Below, piece after piece: positions 16,354-25,712 of a stretch of 64,000 bases of DNA; position 1 is the stretch's first letter; each line of letters begins with the position of its first letter. Origin of the DNA: Myxococcales bacterium (GTDB lineage Bacteria; Myxococcota_A; Polyangia; Palsa-1104; JAEUJZ01); contig JAEUKA010000036.1 in assembly GCA_016794465.1 (NCBI GenBank), positions 1-64,000 on the forward strand, written 5' to 3'. The position numbers were made by a program, and so were the translations under genes. The notes under the pieces are model-generated. The model worked only from the letters and a program-made list of their open reading frames with translations, did not search any database and was not told the origin of the DNA.

Positions 16354-18678
16354 ATGAAGGACTACAAGTGGGTTCGCTCGGCTCTCCCCTTTGGTTCCGA
16401 GGGTGCGATGGCACTCGCAGCACGCTCCGCTTCGCTGGTACTGGCACTGTCGGTGTTTCCCGGAACGGCGCGCAGTGAGTCTGGTTCCCAGGCTGGACCG
16501 CTGCGATCGCTTCCCGATGTGACACGACCGCAGCTTGGCACTCTCAACGGAGATCGCTCGCTGCTTCCAGACGACTTGCAGACGCTCATCACGCTGGCTC
16601 CACCCCAGCGCTTGGTCGGCTCGGATGCCAGTGCGGGGGACTACGAAGGATCTTCCGTCGCCATCGATGGCAACACGCTGGTCGTGGCGGCTCCGTTTGC
16701 GGCGCCGATGGGTCGCACTGACGCTGGCGCTGCCTACATCTTCGTTCGCAATGGCACCAGCTGGACCCAGCAGACCAAGCTCGTTGCCGGCGACGGTCGC
16801 AATGGTGACAACTTCGGGACTCGAGCGGCGATACGCGGCGATACCGTGCTGATCGGCGCTCCGGGAGCGGACTCGTTTGGACGCAGCAACGTGGGTGCGG
16901 TCTACGCCTTTGTGCGCAGCGGCACGTCGTGGAGTCAGCAAGCCAAGCTGGTTGCGTTCGATGCCGCGTCGGATGATCAGTTCGGATTTGCGGTAGCTCT
17001 CGACGGAGACGTGGCAGTGGTCGGGGCCCGATCCGCCGACGTTGGGATGCGCAAAGATGCCGGTGCAGCCTATGCCTTCGCCCGTCGCGGAACGATGTGG
17101 ATGCCACAAGGAAAGCTGGTTGCTTCCGACGGTGGAATCAATGACTCATTCGGGGTTGGCGTCGCTGTCTCCGGAGACACGGCAATCATTGGTGCAGACT
17201 TCGCCGAGATCGCCGGCAAGACCGATGCCGGCGCAGCGTACGTGTTCCAGCGCGGACCGATGGGCTGGAGCCAGCAAGCCAAGCTCGTCGCCACCGATGG
17301 ACAGGCCAATGACTGGTTTGGTCGCCAGGTCGCACTAGATGGCAACACCGCCGTCGTCAGCGCACTGTACGGCGACGCGACCGGCAAGCCCAACAGCGGC
17401 AGCGCCTACGTCTTCGTCAGGTCGATGACCGGCTGGACCCAGCAGAGCAAGCTCATCGCCACCGACGCGCAGAGCAACGACTGGTTCGGCTACGACGTGG
17501 CGGTAAGCGGTGAGCAAGTTGTCGTCGGGGCTCCGTACGGCGACTTCACAATGATTCCCGACGCTGGGTCCGGCTATTCGTTCTTGCGCAGCGGCACGAT
17601 GTGGACTCAGTCAAACAAGCTGAACGCCTCCGACCCGTCGCCGAGCGGCTTCTTCGGCAACGGCATCGCCGTCGACGGGGACACGTATTTGGTCGGCGCT
17701 CCCGGACGGCCTCCTGGTGGGGCGGCCTACGCGTTCATCGGTCGGAAGGGCAACGGCGAGTCGTGCGTGACCGCAACGGACTGCGGCAGCGGCTTCTGCG
17801 TCGACGGTGTGTGCTGTAACAGTGCCTGCGGCGGCGGTGCCTCTGACTGCCAGGCCTGTAGCGTCGCAGCCGGCGCGATGGCGAACGGATCATGTAGCCC
17901 CGCGCGCGGTGGCACCGTCTGTCGCGAGGCTGTCGGGCGCTGTGACCAAGCGGAAACCTGCAGCGGCAACTCGATCAACTGCCCGATCGATGTACGCCAG
18001 CCTCGGGGAAGTGTCTGCCGAGCGGCCAGCCACAGCTGCGATGCCGACGAGACGTGCGACGGAATGTCCTCCGTCTGTCCGACCGATGCCAGCCGCGAGG
18101 ACGGCGTCCGCTGCGAGCTGGGCAGCTGCCAGCTTGGTCAGTGTCGCGCCGAAGCCGATCTATCGGTCGCGTGGGAGCCCGCGACAGCCACGGTAAGCGG
18201 CTTTACGCCAGGTGAATTTACGCTGCTGCTTCAAAACAAGGGCCCAAGCGCTGCTTTCGATGTCTCTCTGACGATGGAGTCCCCTGCCCGCTCGACGCTG
18301 TCGACTGCCGAGCTGCCTGGCTGGTCGTGCACGAGCGGCGGCCCCGTCATCGAGTGTGTGGTGGCGACGCTACCGCCTGGTGACACTCGTGTGTCGGTCA
18401 AGCTGGTACCTCCGCCAGCGCTGAGCCAGTTTGACGTGACCGCGCGGGCCGCTTCGCTGAGCACTGACCCCGACGACAAAAACAACCAAGCGACGCTGCC
18501 GGTGAAAAATGACAACCCGCTGTTCGATCAAATTTCCGGTGGCGGACTGGGCTGTTCGGTAGGCGGGACAGCGCTGCACAGCGAAGCGGTCGCAGGAAAG
18601 CTGACTCTGGCGACGGTGGCCATGAGCCTCGGGCTGATCCTGTTCCGTCGTCGCCGTGCCCGCCATAGCGGCACATAA
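16354..18678 (+). CDS. FG-GAP repeat surface protein with MYXO-CTERM-like tail
   Basis: A 774-residue exported protein. After a signal peptide come seven FG-GAP-type repeats (about 98-460), each with a xxFGxxVAxxGDTxxxGAP pattern, predicted to form one beta-propeller. A Cys-rich region (about 468-605) has CxxxxDCxxxxCVDGVCC and repeated ETC(S/D)G blocks as in Myxococcota surface proteins. Then comes a DUF11-like beta domain (about 608-720), and a GLGCSVGG Cys motif, hydrophobic helix and RRRRAR at the end, which fits a MYXO-CTERM sorting tail. I chose the ATG at 16354. It probably displays an adhesive or binding surface. Confidence 0.85.
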   Translation: MKDYKWVRSALPFGSEGAMALAARSASLVLALSVFPGTARSESGSQAGPLRSLPDVTRPQLGTLNGDRSLLPDDLQTLITLAPPQRLVGSDASAGDYEGSSVAIDGNTLVVAAPFAAPMGRTDAGAAYIFVRNGTSWTQQTKLVAGDGRNGDNFGTRAAIRGDTVLIGAPGADSFGRSNVGAVYAFVRSGTSWSQQAKLVAFDAASDDQFGFAVALDGDVAVVGARSADVGMRKDAGAAYAFARRGTMWMPQGKLVASDGGINDSFGVGVAVSGDTAIIGADFAEIAGKTDAGAAYVFQRGPMGWSQQAKLVATDGQANDWFGRQVALDGNTAVVSALYGDATGKPNSGSAYVFVRSMTGWTQQSKLIATDAQSNDWFGYDVAVSGEQVVVGAPYGDFTMIPDAGSGYSFLRSGTMWTQSNKLNASDPSPSGFFGNGIAVDGDTYLVGAPGRPPGGAAYAFIGRKGNGESCVTATDCGSGFCVDGVCCNSACGGGASDCQACSVAAGAMANGSCSPARGGTVCREAVGRCDQAETCSGNSINCPIDVRQPRGSVCRAASHSCDADETCDGMSSVCPTDASREDGVRCELGSCQLGQCRAEADLSVAWEPATATVSGFTPGEFTLLLQNKGPSAAFDVSLTMESPARSTLSTAELPGWSCTSGGPVIECVVATLPPGDTRVSVKLVPPPALSQFDVTARAASLSTDPDDKNNQATLPVKNDNPLFDQISGGGLGCSVGGTALHSEAVAGKLTLATVAMSLGLILFRRRRARHSGT

Positions 18679-18692
18679 GAAGCATCCTAGGT

Positions 18693-18804
18693 GACTCTTA
18701 TCTCTACATAAGAGTCTTTCAAGATACTTCTTATCCGTACATAAGAGTCTTTCAAGATGCTTCTTATCCGCACATAAGAGTCTTTCAAGATGCCTCATAT
18801 TTTC
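18693..18804. repeat. Three 33-bp palindromic repeats
   Basis: Copies of ACATAAGAGTCTTTCAAGAT start at 18706, 18739 and 18772, 33 bases apart. The first unit forms a perfect hairpin: GACTCTTAT, a 6-base loop, ATAAGAGTC (18693-18716). The others keep CTTAT and ATAAG arms around the same loop. Each hairpin is followed by CTTTC rather than a T-run. The array sits directly after the FG-GAP gene and may act as a transcription end or mRNA stabiliser. Confidence 0.85.
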
Positions 18805-18922
18805 TGACTGCGGAAATGCTCAGCCAGTACCGCGTCCAGCTTTTGCCGGTGCTTTCCGTCGGTGGCAACATCCTTCCGAACTTCAAGCTATACTGGCGAC
18901 GCCTACGAGCGGGGGGATCTGA

Positions 18923-21397
18923 GTGTCTACGATACGACGCACGATAGCAAAGGTACTGCTGGCATGGCTCGTTGCCGTGCCAGCTCATGCGGATGAGGAG
19001 TATGGCGACCGCCGTGCCAAGCCGCGCAAGTCTGGCGACCTGTGTGAAGTGGCGGACTCGAACCTACAGCGAGCGACCCAGGCGATCTTGGCGCAAGCAG
19101 GAAAGTCGCCGACTGCTCCGATTCCTACGGCGCGCTGGGATCATCGCCAAGTGCCCAAGTATCTTGATCAGTTCGAGCGCCGCTTTACTCTGCGTCCCGT
19201 CGAGAAAGAGCGTCTGTTTGCGCACGGAATGGTGTCGCTTTCGCGCTTGTCGTTTTCCAGCTACGCCTACGCACTGCATGAGATTTATCAGTCTCAGCTG
19301 CCGCTGTATGTCTCGGTCGATGCGCTGCTGCACGCGGTGTATGCCAGCAATGACAAGCTGATCGAAGATCTGGAAAAGCAGCTGCTCTTGCCTCGGCTGA
19401 CTCAGTCCATCCAGCGCCTACGCAGTGGTCTTCCGAGCAAACAGAGTCGCTATTCTCCCGAGGCTGCCCAAGATCTTGATCTGTTTTTGACAGTGGCGGC
19501 ACGCTTGCTTGGCGACTCATCCCCAGCCCTGTTTTCGCAAGCAGAAGCAGAGTCCTCACGACTGGTCGCGCACGCAAAATCAGCCAAGGAGCTGCAGCAG
19601 GTTTCCCTGTTTGGCCGACCCCGGATGATTGACTTTTCGCAGTACGCAGCGCGCGGTCACTACACGGAAGATCCCAAGCTGAGCGCGCTGTTTCAAGCCA
19701 TGATGTGGCTGTCCCGACTAGAGCTGAACTTGGTGTCTCGCTCGTCGCGCAGCTCGGCTCCTGGCATGGCTCCTGATCCGCGTGAGACTCCGCGTGAAGT
19801 GACGTTGGCGCTGGCGCTGGCGGATCTGGCAGAAACCACCGGAGCCCTGGCCGACTTGACGGCCATGGATCGACTCTGGACCTTGCTGGCTGGCCGTCGG
19901 GAGGATGTCTCTGTCACGGACCTTATCGCACTCCGCAAGCAAGCAGGGATCACCGATCTGCGCGCCAGTGACCTGACAGACAAGCTGCGCGGTGTGATTG
20001 GGAATCGCTTTGCGCGCACGGTAGCGTTCCACTACATGCCGCAAGGCTCGACGAATCTGCCGGTGATCGCAACCGTGCTGGGACCGCGCGTGGTACCGGA
20101 TGCTCAGAGTCTGCGTCCGCTGGTTCATGATGCGACGCCTGACCGATATCGGATCTCGGTCGCAGACCTTGCATATGGCCTGGGTCATGATCGTGCGCTC
20201 CAATATCTGAGCGCGGATCTGCAAAAATTTCCGTCGCTGCGTGGTCAGCTGGACAAGTCCCGAGACATCCTTGCAAAGGCGGCTTCGGCGACTCCTCCTA
20301 CGCTGGATCTTTACTCTGCGTGGCTGCAAGCAATCACAGGAATCGCAGCCACTCCGCAAGGAGTCCGGCCTTCCTATATGGACGATCCGGCGTATGCCGA
20401 TCTGCGCATCAACACGGTTGCGGCGGCATTTGGTCAGCTCAAGCATAACTATGTTCTCGTCGCTGGACAGCCTTATGACATGGGTGGCTGCGAAGTTCCT
20501 GATGCCTATGTCGAGCCCGCTGCAGCTGTCTATGACTCTCTGATTGAATATGCACGGCGCGGTGAGCGGGTGATGGCCGAGCTTGATCCGTCCGATGAGA
20601 CTGCTGCGCTGGCCTACTTTCGCCGCTTGGGAAGACTCCTGAAAGTATTCCGAGTGATCGTGGCCGATGAGCTGGCAGGGCGTCCACTCACCGTCGAACA
20701 GAAGCGATTCCTATCGATGGTGGTAGAGATGGCGCCTGGCTCCTCTGGTGGACCACCAACCTATACCGGCTGGTACTTTGATCTGTTTCGCCATCGCACC
20801 ACGGAAGGACTCTCTGCCAGTCAGTTTGTGGCCGATTACTACAGCTCGGTAAACCTTGGCGAGGCATCCTATGTTGGGGTATCGGGAGTCCGTCTCGGCG
20901 TCTTTGTCGTCGATGTCGGTGGGGTTCCACGCATCGTCACCGGCCCGATCGCCCGCGCGTATGAGCTGCATCATCCGTTTGGTCCCCAGAGTCCACGGCT
21001 GAGCGATGAGAGTGCTCTTGACATTCCGGAGTCAGCGCGCCTGGACCCCTGGGCCCAGAGCTATACTGTCGCTGCACCGGCGGACATCACCCCGCTTCAT
21101 GTCACCTATGATCCAGATACCTCTGCGGACATCACGGTGGAAGCGGAAGCGGCGATTGCCAATGTGACGTTCTCTCTGCTCGATCATCACCGGCAGCCCC
21201 TGGCCTCACTGAAGCGCTCCTTTCCCGTCGGTAAGACAGTGTTTCGCTTCCCCGCCAAGAGTCCCTCGGGGCATGCACTCACAGGGGCACATGTTGGCGG
21301 GCTAAGCCTCTCGCATGGAGAGTTCTTTCACTCTGCCGAGGTGCAGCGGCACGGCATGGGCGCCGGCGTCTATTTCAGCATTGGGAAGAAGAAGTAG
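18923..21397 (+). CDS. DUF3160 domain-containing exported protein
   Basis: An 824-residue exported protein with a signal peptide (cleavage likely after AHA, residue 23). The block LYVSVDALLHAVYASNDKLIEDLEKQLLLPRL and the later FGQLKHNYVLVAGQPYDMGGCEVPDAYVEPAAAVYDSLIEYARR match the DUF3160 family of large secreted proteins of unknown function. The C-terminal 100 residues look beta-rich. The start is GTG at 18923 after GGGGGA. The gene is isolated between the 33-bp repeats and a convergent phospholipase D-like gene. Confidence 0.88.
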   Translation: MSTIRRTIAKVLLAWLVAVPAHADEEYGDRRAKPRKSGDLCEVADSNLQRATQAILAQAGKSPTAPIPTARWDHRQVPKYLDQFERRFTLRPVEKERLFAHGMVSLSRLSFSSYAYALHEIYQSQLPLYVSVDALLHAVYASNDKLIEDLEKQLLLPRLTQSIQRLRSGLPSKQSRYSPEAAQDLDLFLTVAARLLGDSSPALFSQAEAESSRLVAHAKSAKELQQVSLFGRPRMIDFSQYAARGHYTEDPKLSALFQAMMWLSRLELNLVSRSSRSSAPGMAPDPRETPREVTLALALADLAETTGALADLTAMDRLWTLLAGRREDVSVTDLIALRKQAGITDLRASDLTDKLRGVIGNRFARTVAFHYMPQGSTNLPVIATVLGPRVVPDAQSLRPLVHDATPDRYRISVADLAYGLGHDRALQYLSADLQKFPSLRGQLDKSRDILAKAASATPPTLDLYSAWLQAITGIAATPQGVRPSYMDDPAYADLRINTVAAAFGQLKHNYVLVAGQPYDMGGCEVPDAYVEPAAAVYDSLIEYARRGERVMAELDPSDETAALAYFRRLGRLLKVFRVIVADELAGRPLTVEQKRFLSMVVEMAPGSSGGPPTYTGWYFDLFRHRTTEGLSASQFVADYYSSVNLGEASYVGVSGVRLGVFVVDVGGVPRIVTGPIARAYELHHPFGPQSPRLSDESALDIPESARLDPWAQSYTVAAPADITPLHVTYDPDTSADITVEAEAAIANVTFSLLDHHRQPLASLKRSFPVGKTVFRFPAKSPSGHALTGAHVGGLSLSHGEFFHSAEVQRHGMGAGVYFSIGKKK

Positions 21398-21409
21398 CAG
21401 CTATCTGGA

Positions 21410-22669
21410 CTACTTCACCCGTGGTGGCGCGTACTGCTTGCGAACATCAACGGGCGCGGAATATGAGGAGTTCCAGGTGCGTAAAAAGACTCGCTGCGCC
21501 TGCTTTGCCAGAACTTCTCGACGGAGAACTACATCGACATTGCGGCTGGTCATGAACATTGGCCGCTCCCAGTTGGTCGTTCCCAGCCAGAGCACCTGAT
21601 CATCGGACACCGCAAACTTGCTGTGAATGACGCGCGCGTAGGGAATGAAGCGACCGGGTACTTCAGGGATGCTCGCAATGCGAACTTCAATGTTCGGAAA
21701 TCCTGCCAGCTCCTTCAGATCATCGATCTCAGGAGTGCCGGTACTCCAGTTCGAGACAAGAAGCTGAACCCGAACTCCACGCGCAGCCGCTTGCTTCAGC
21801 GCTTCCTCTAACGTATCCCAGCGCTCGCTCCCCTGATGTGCGGAATAGCGCAGCAGCTGAATACAGAGCCGATACTTGGCGGCACGAATCATGTCGAGCA
21901 GGACCGGCAGAGCTGGCCGAATTCCGTCGGGAGAGAGCTGCGGAGGAGATACCCCGATCTCGATCTCTGTAGTAGGGCCACGTGGCATCACCGGAGGGTT
22001 TGACTCCAGCGTGTCATTGCGATCTTGCGCCAGCGCAAAGTCCATCTCGAACAGAAATGCCAGCTGTCCGGCAATGTGAGGATGTGCAATGCGCACACCT
22101 AGCTCTTGGATATGGGAAAGGGAGCGCCAGTCGAAGTTCTGGCTACCCAAAAAAATTTCGCGATTGTCGACGACCAAGTACTTGGCATGATGACTTCCGG
22201 TAGCGATCAAGTTGAAGTCCAAGATGCGCACCGCAGCATTGGGAATTCGCGCCAGAAATCCAAGGGCTTGGGGATCATTTCCAGCCATCTGCTTATCGAA
22301 AATGAAGCGCAGTCGCACCCCACGCGCAGCCGCTTGCGACAGCTCTACCAAAACTGGATCGAGCGCTTCTCCGCGAGCCGACGCGATGTAAAAGCCGGCC
22401 CAGTCAATGCTGCGCTGGGCACCGCGAATCTGCTGCAACCACACCTCTTGGGTCGTTGGCAGACTTGGGTCCTTCAAATCGGTGCCGATTGGGAAGCTCT
22501 GCGCCAGCTGCGCATCCCCCGGACTCAGCTGCAAAGGGACCTGCTCTGTGGCGCGATCGGACTTGCGCTGTACCGTCGGTGGGGTACAGCCCTGCACGAT
22601 CAAAAGGAGTGTTAGCAGCAGCCCAAAAGCGCTCCGCGCAAGCCGCCGCAAAGGGAGCCCACGCACCAT
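21410..22669 (-). CDS. Phospholipase D-like lipoprotein (two HKD motifs)
   Basis: A 419-residue lipoprotein (lipobox LIVQGC). It has two phospholipase D-type domains: the first with HHAKYLVVDNREIFLGSQNFD, the second with HSKFAVSDDQVLWLGTTNWE. Both keep the His and Lys of HxK; the distal Asp is seen in each loop. Members hydrolyse phosphodiesters of lipids or nucleic acids, and the periplasmic or surface location favours lipid or extracellular substrates. The ATG at 22669 gives the lipoprotein signal; the frame is open to 22948 but that would overlap the next gene. It resembles the cardiolipin synthase/PLD family with N-terminal HKD spacing. Confidence 0.9.
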   Translation of the reverse strand: MVRGLPLRRLARSAFGLLLTLLLIVQGCTPPTVQRKSDRATEQVPLQLSPGDAQLAQSFPIGTDLKDPSLPTTQEVWLQQIRGAQRSIDWAGFYIASARGEALDPVLVELSQAAARGVRLRFIFDKQMAGNDPQALGFLARIPNAAVRILDFNLIATGSHHAKYLVVDNREIFLGSQNFDWRSLSHIQELGVRIAHPHIAGQLAFLFEMDFALAQDRNDTLESNPPVMPRGPTTEIEIGVSPPQLSPDGIRPALPVLLDMIRAAKYRLCIQLLRYSAHQGSERWDTLEEALKQAAARGVRVQLLVSNWSTGTPEIDDLKELAGFPNIEVRIASIPEVPGRFIPYARVIHSKFAVSDDQVLWLGTTNWERPMFMTSRNVDVVLRREVLAKQAQRVFLRTWNSSYSAPVDVRKQYAPPRVK

Positions 22670-22780
22670 GACAACAGATCCCACCACAACGTAACAGCGT
22701 ACGCCAAAACCGGCAGCGGCTCGTGATGTTTTCAGGGGCCGGACTTGAACTTGAGAGTAGGAGCGTGATACCAAAGGAAG

Positions 22781-23770
22781 ATGGCCACTCGTAGCAAAGC
22801 AGAGAAGCGGGCAGCGGGTAGGAAACGTGAGGGGAAGGTCGGTCCGAAGGCGCAGGGTGTCGCGGATGTCGTTCCCACGGATGTGAAGCACGCGGACTTG
22901 GACACGCGTGAAGGAGTCACGGTGACAAGCGAAGCAGCGCCAAAACAAGCAGGAGAAGACGCCGTGATGCCGGAGCCGACACCGACGCTAACATTGGATT
23001 CACAACCTGCCCATGCTGATGACGTGCATGACGCAGTGGTGGCCGATCTGGCCGAGTCTGCACAGCGACAGGATGATCATCCGAAGCCTCCCTTTACCTT
23101 GGCGGTCGACATCGGGGGGACGGGCATCAAGTGTCTGCTTCTCGACGCTGATGGCAAGCCGAGTGGAAAGCGGCAGCGCCAAGAGACTCCGAGGCCAGCG
23201 ACCCCGGATGCAGTGCTGCAGGTGATCAAGGGACTGATTCCGGACACTGCGTTTGATCGTGTCTCTGTTGGGTTTCCAGGAGTCGTTGTAGGAGGAGTCA
23301 TTCACTCTGCACCGAACCTTGATCCCAGCTTTGCGGGATTTGATCTGCAGTCGGCTCTCAGCCATCTCACCGAAAAGCCGGTGCGCGTCCTCAACGATGC
23401 AGGACTGCAAGGACTCGGCGCGATCGCGGGCAGCGGGACCGAGGTGGTGATCACGCTGGGCACTGGGATGGGCTTTGCGATCTATGTGGAGGGTCGCTAC
23501 GTTCCCAACGTCGAGCTGGCGCATCATCCCCTGTCCAAGCGGCGCACCTATGAAGAGAATGTTGGCAACCGCGCGCGCAAGAAGTTTGGGAATCGCAAGT
23601 GGAGCAAGCGGGTGAAAGCTGCACTTTTGCAGATTCAAAAGACCTTCAATCCGCAGCGAATCTACGTCGGTGGTGGCAACGCAGCCAAGCTCAGTGCAAA
23701 GCTTCCGGATGGTGTGGTGATCATCGACAACATCGCCGGACTGCTCGGTGGAATTGCGCTGTGGCGATAG
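22781..23770 (+). CDS. ROK-family sugar kinase, polyphosphate glucokinase-like
   Basis: A 329-residue protein. Residues 1-100 form a charged, disordered extension (KAEKRAAGRKREGK), followed by a ROK kinase domain: phosphate-1 loop LAVDIGGTGIKCLLLD, VSVGFPGVV, LNDAGLQGLGAIAGSGTEVVITLGTGMG. The VPNVELAHHPLSKRRTYEENVGNRA and KWSKRVKAAL stretches resemble polyphosphate glucokinase (PpgK), which phosphorylates glucose with polyphosphate or ATP. The usual ROK zinc-binding Cys cluster is absent, as in PpgK. The basic extension could bind polyphosphate (inference). Confidence 0.82.
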   Translation: MATRSKAEKRAAGRKREGKVGPKAQGVADVVPTDVKHADLDTREGVTVTSEAAPKQAGEDAVMPEPTPTLTLDSQPAHADDVHDAVVADLAESAQRQDDHPKPPFTLAVDIGGTGIKCLLLDADGKPSGKRQRQETPRPATPDAVLQVIKGLIPDTAFDRVSVGFPGVVVGGVIHSAPNLDPSFAGFDLQSALSHLTEKPVRVLNDAGLQGLGAIAGSGTEVVITLGTGMGFAIYVEGRYVPNVELAHHPLSKRRTYEENVGNRARKKFGNRKWSKRVKAALLQIQKTFNPQRIYVGGGNAAKLSAKLPDGVVIIDNIAGLLGGIALWR

Positions 23771-23839
23771 CGTCACGGAATCCCAGCGCCGCATAGCCAA
23801 CTACACATCCACAGGTTGGTGGATCAGAAAAAGAGTCAT

Positions 23840-25615
23840 CTAAAAGCTGTAATATAGGGTCAGCAAGATCGAGTTCTTGACGTAGTTGCGGTTGTCGATT
23901 CCATTGGCAATGTTCGAGACATTGCGAATGAACGTGTACGTCAGATCGAGGCTGAAGCCGGCAGGAAGCGTCTTGCTGACGCCAACATCGAGTGATACCA
24001 GCGTGTCTCTGCGACGCGTCGAAGGCAGCGCAATGTTGGTGGTGCCGTCTTTTGGAAGTGTGACCGTGGTGCTCCCAGAGCAGCCAATCGCAGTGACACA
24101 GGGGACGGTGATCTGGTTGGGTGTGTAGCTGGCGGTGGTGTCTTCCCGATAGCCACGGAAGTCGGCGCTGCCACCAAGTCCCAGATCAAATCCGGCGGGA
24201 AGGAAGAGTCTCCAGCGCATCGCCAGCTCGTTTCCGAGATAGCTGAGCGGAGTCTTGTAGTTGTAGTTGCCGACGACAATCGAGTTCCCCTGTGGTCCCA
24301 CGACCTGCAGATCGACCGCCTGTTCAAGACTGCCGCTGAGATCGGCGCGGAATCGATAGGACAGCTGACCTCGGGCCCAGACGCGTCCACTGGGATTGAT
24401 GCGCAGCTCTTGCAGGACCTTGCCATCGACGCGATTTCCGTCGAGATAGGAGTAGTCCCGATCGATCGTCTGTCGCAGCTGATACGTGGCAAGAACGCGG
24501 GTCCGCCAGCGCGCCGACTCGACAAACAGAAAGTCGAGCACCGCCGTCACTCCGCCTTGGAACGCAGAGAAGCTCTTCAGTCCGGTGAAGTTTACGTAAC
24601 CCTCGACGCGCGGACGAAACCAAAACCATGGCCGTGGCCGCCACATCAGGCGAAGCGGAACCACGTGCTCCTGCAGCGAATAGGCCTCGTGATCGAACTT
24701 CGGCGAGGTCATAAACACCTGGGTAAACCGGTACCCCGTCCACAGCTCCGCTGCGCCACCACCGACGAGACGACCGCCCAGCTCCATCGTCAGAGTGACC
24801 GGCACATCCAGCTCGGCCACCGACGGCACTGACTCGACATAGTTGCTGGCAATTGCCGATCGGTAGTCGCGAACCAGCCCGGCGATCAGCTCCCTGTTGC
24901 GATCCTTCTGCTGCTGCAAGAACGTCTGTTTGGACACATCACTGCTGCGCACACCCGTCGCTACGCCACCTATCGTCTCGGCCTGGCCGCCCTGCATGAC
25001 GTTCGAGTCGTAGCCAGCCGTGACGCTGACATCGAAAGAAAAGCGCTCATGGAGCAAGGCCGACTTGGCGTCTTTGATCAGCTTGGCCGCGTCTTTTCGA
25101 TCATCCTCCGACGACAGGCCCAGCCGAAGCGACTCTTCCGCGTGTCGCTTGGCCTCTTCATTTTTGTCGACGGCAAACAGCTGATTGGCAAGCTCCAGCT
25201 GATAGTCGGCCTCTTTGGGAGCCAAGCGCACCGCATCTCGAGCGGCCCCGAGTGCGACCGCGTCCTGCCCGGCACGCTGCGCCGCCAGGGAGAGCAGGTA
25301 CTGAATCAGCGCCTGATCTTCGACGGACAAGGCATCTTTGTCGGCTCGGGCCAGCGCAGCCTGCAGCTTGGTCACCGCCCCGTCGCCATCTTTCGCTTTG
25401 AGCAGCTTCCGTCCCTCGAGCGCCAGATCCCAAGCAGTGGGCTCACTCGGAGTTGACTCGACTGGTGGCGCAGCCGGTGCCGTCGCAGGCTCAGCCGGTG
25501 CAGCGGAGACAGCCTGAGCCGTCGCTGGAGCCTCGGGTGGAGCCGCCACAGCTGAGCCAATCGAGAGCAACAACCCACCAGCCACCCCCGTCACAAAGCG
25601 AGCGCGTATCGCCAT
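23840..25615 (-). CDS. Outer-membrane protein: TPR domain plus beta-barrel
   Basis: A 591-residue exported protein. A signal peptide is followed by a Pro/Ala linker and TPR-type helices (about 50-190: AWDLALEGRKLLKAKDGDGAV..., AARDAVRLAPKEADYQLELANQLF). The C-terminal two-thirds are beta-rich with alternating aromatic strands and end in TLYYSF, a terminal Phe typical of outer-membrane barrels. The layout resembles TPR-barrel proteins such as the DUF560 group; the family itself is not sure. I chose the ATG at 25615. Confidence 0.78.
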   Translation of the reverse strand: MAIRARFVTGVAGGLLLSIGSAVAAPPEAPATAQAVSAAPAEPATAPAAPPVESTPSEPTAWDLALEGRKLLKAKDGDGAVTKLQAALARADKDALSVEDQALIQYLLSLAAQRAGQDAVALGAARDAVRLAPKEADYQLELANQLFAVDKNEEAKRHAEESLRLGLSSEDDRKDAAKLIKDAKSALLHERFSFDVSVTAGYDSNVMQGGQAETIGGVATGVRSSDVSKQTFLQQQKDRNRELIAGLVRDYRSAIASNYVESVPSVAELDVPVTLTMELGGRLVGGGAAELWTGYRFTQVFMTSPKFDHEAYSLQEHVVPLRLMWRPRPWFWFRPRVEGYVNFTGLKSFSAFQGGVTAVLDFLFVESARWRTRVLATYQLRQTIDRDYSYLDGNRVDGKVLQELRINPSGRVWARGQLSYRFRADLSGSLEQAVDLQVVGPQGNSIVVGNYNYKTPLSYLGNELAMRWRLFLPAGFDLGLGGSADFRGYREDTTASYTPNQITVPCVTAIGCSGSTTVTLPKDGTTNIALPSTRRRDTLVSLDVGVSKTLPAGFSLDLTYTFIRNVSNIANGIDNRNYVKNSILLTLYYSF

Positions 25616-25712
25616 AGCGGTCAGGATATCAAGCTCTGGTCTTGCTGGGCGCGGCCATGATGAGGTCAATGACGGGTTTGGCTCGCTCGGGTTGCCTGAT
25701 ACACTGACGGCG

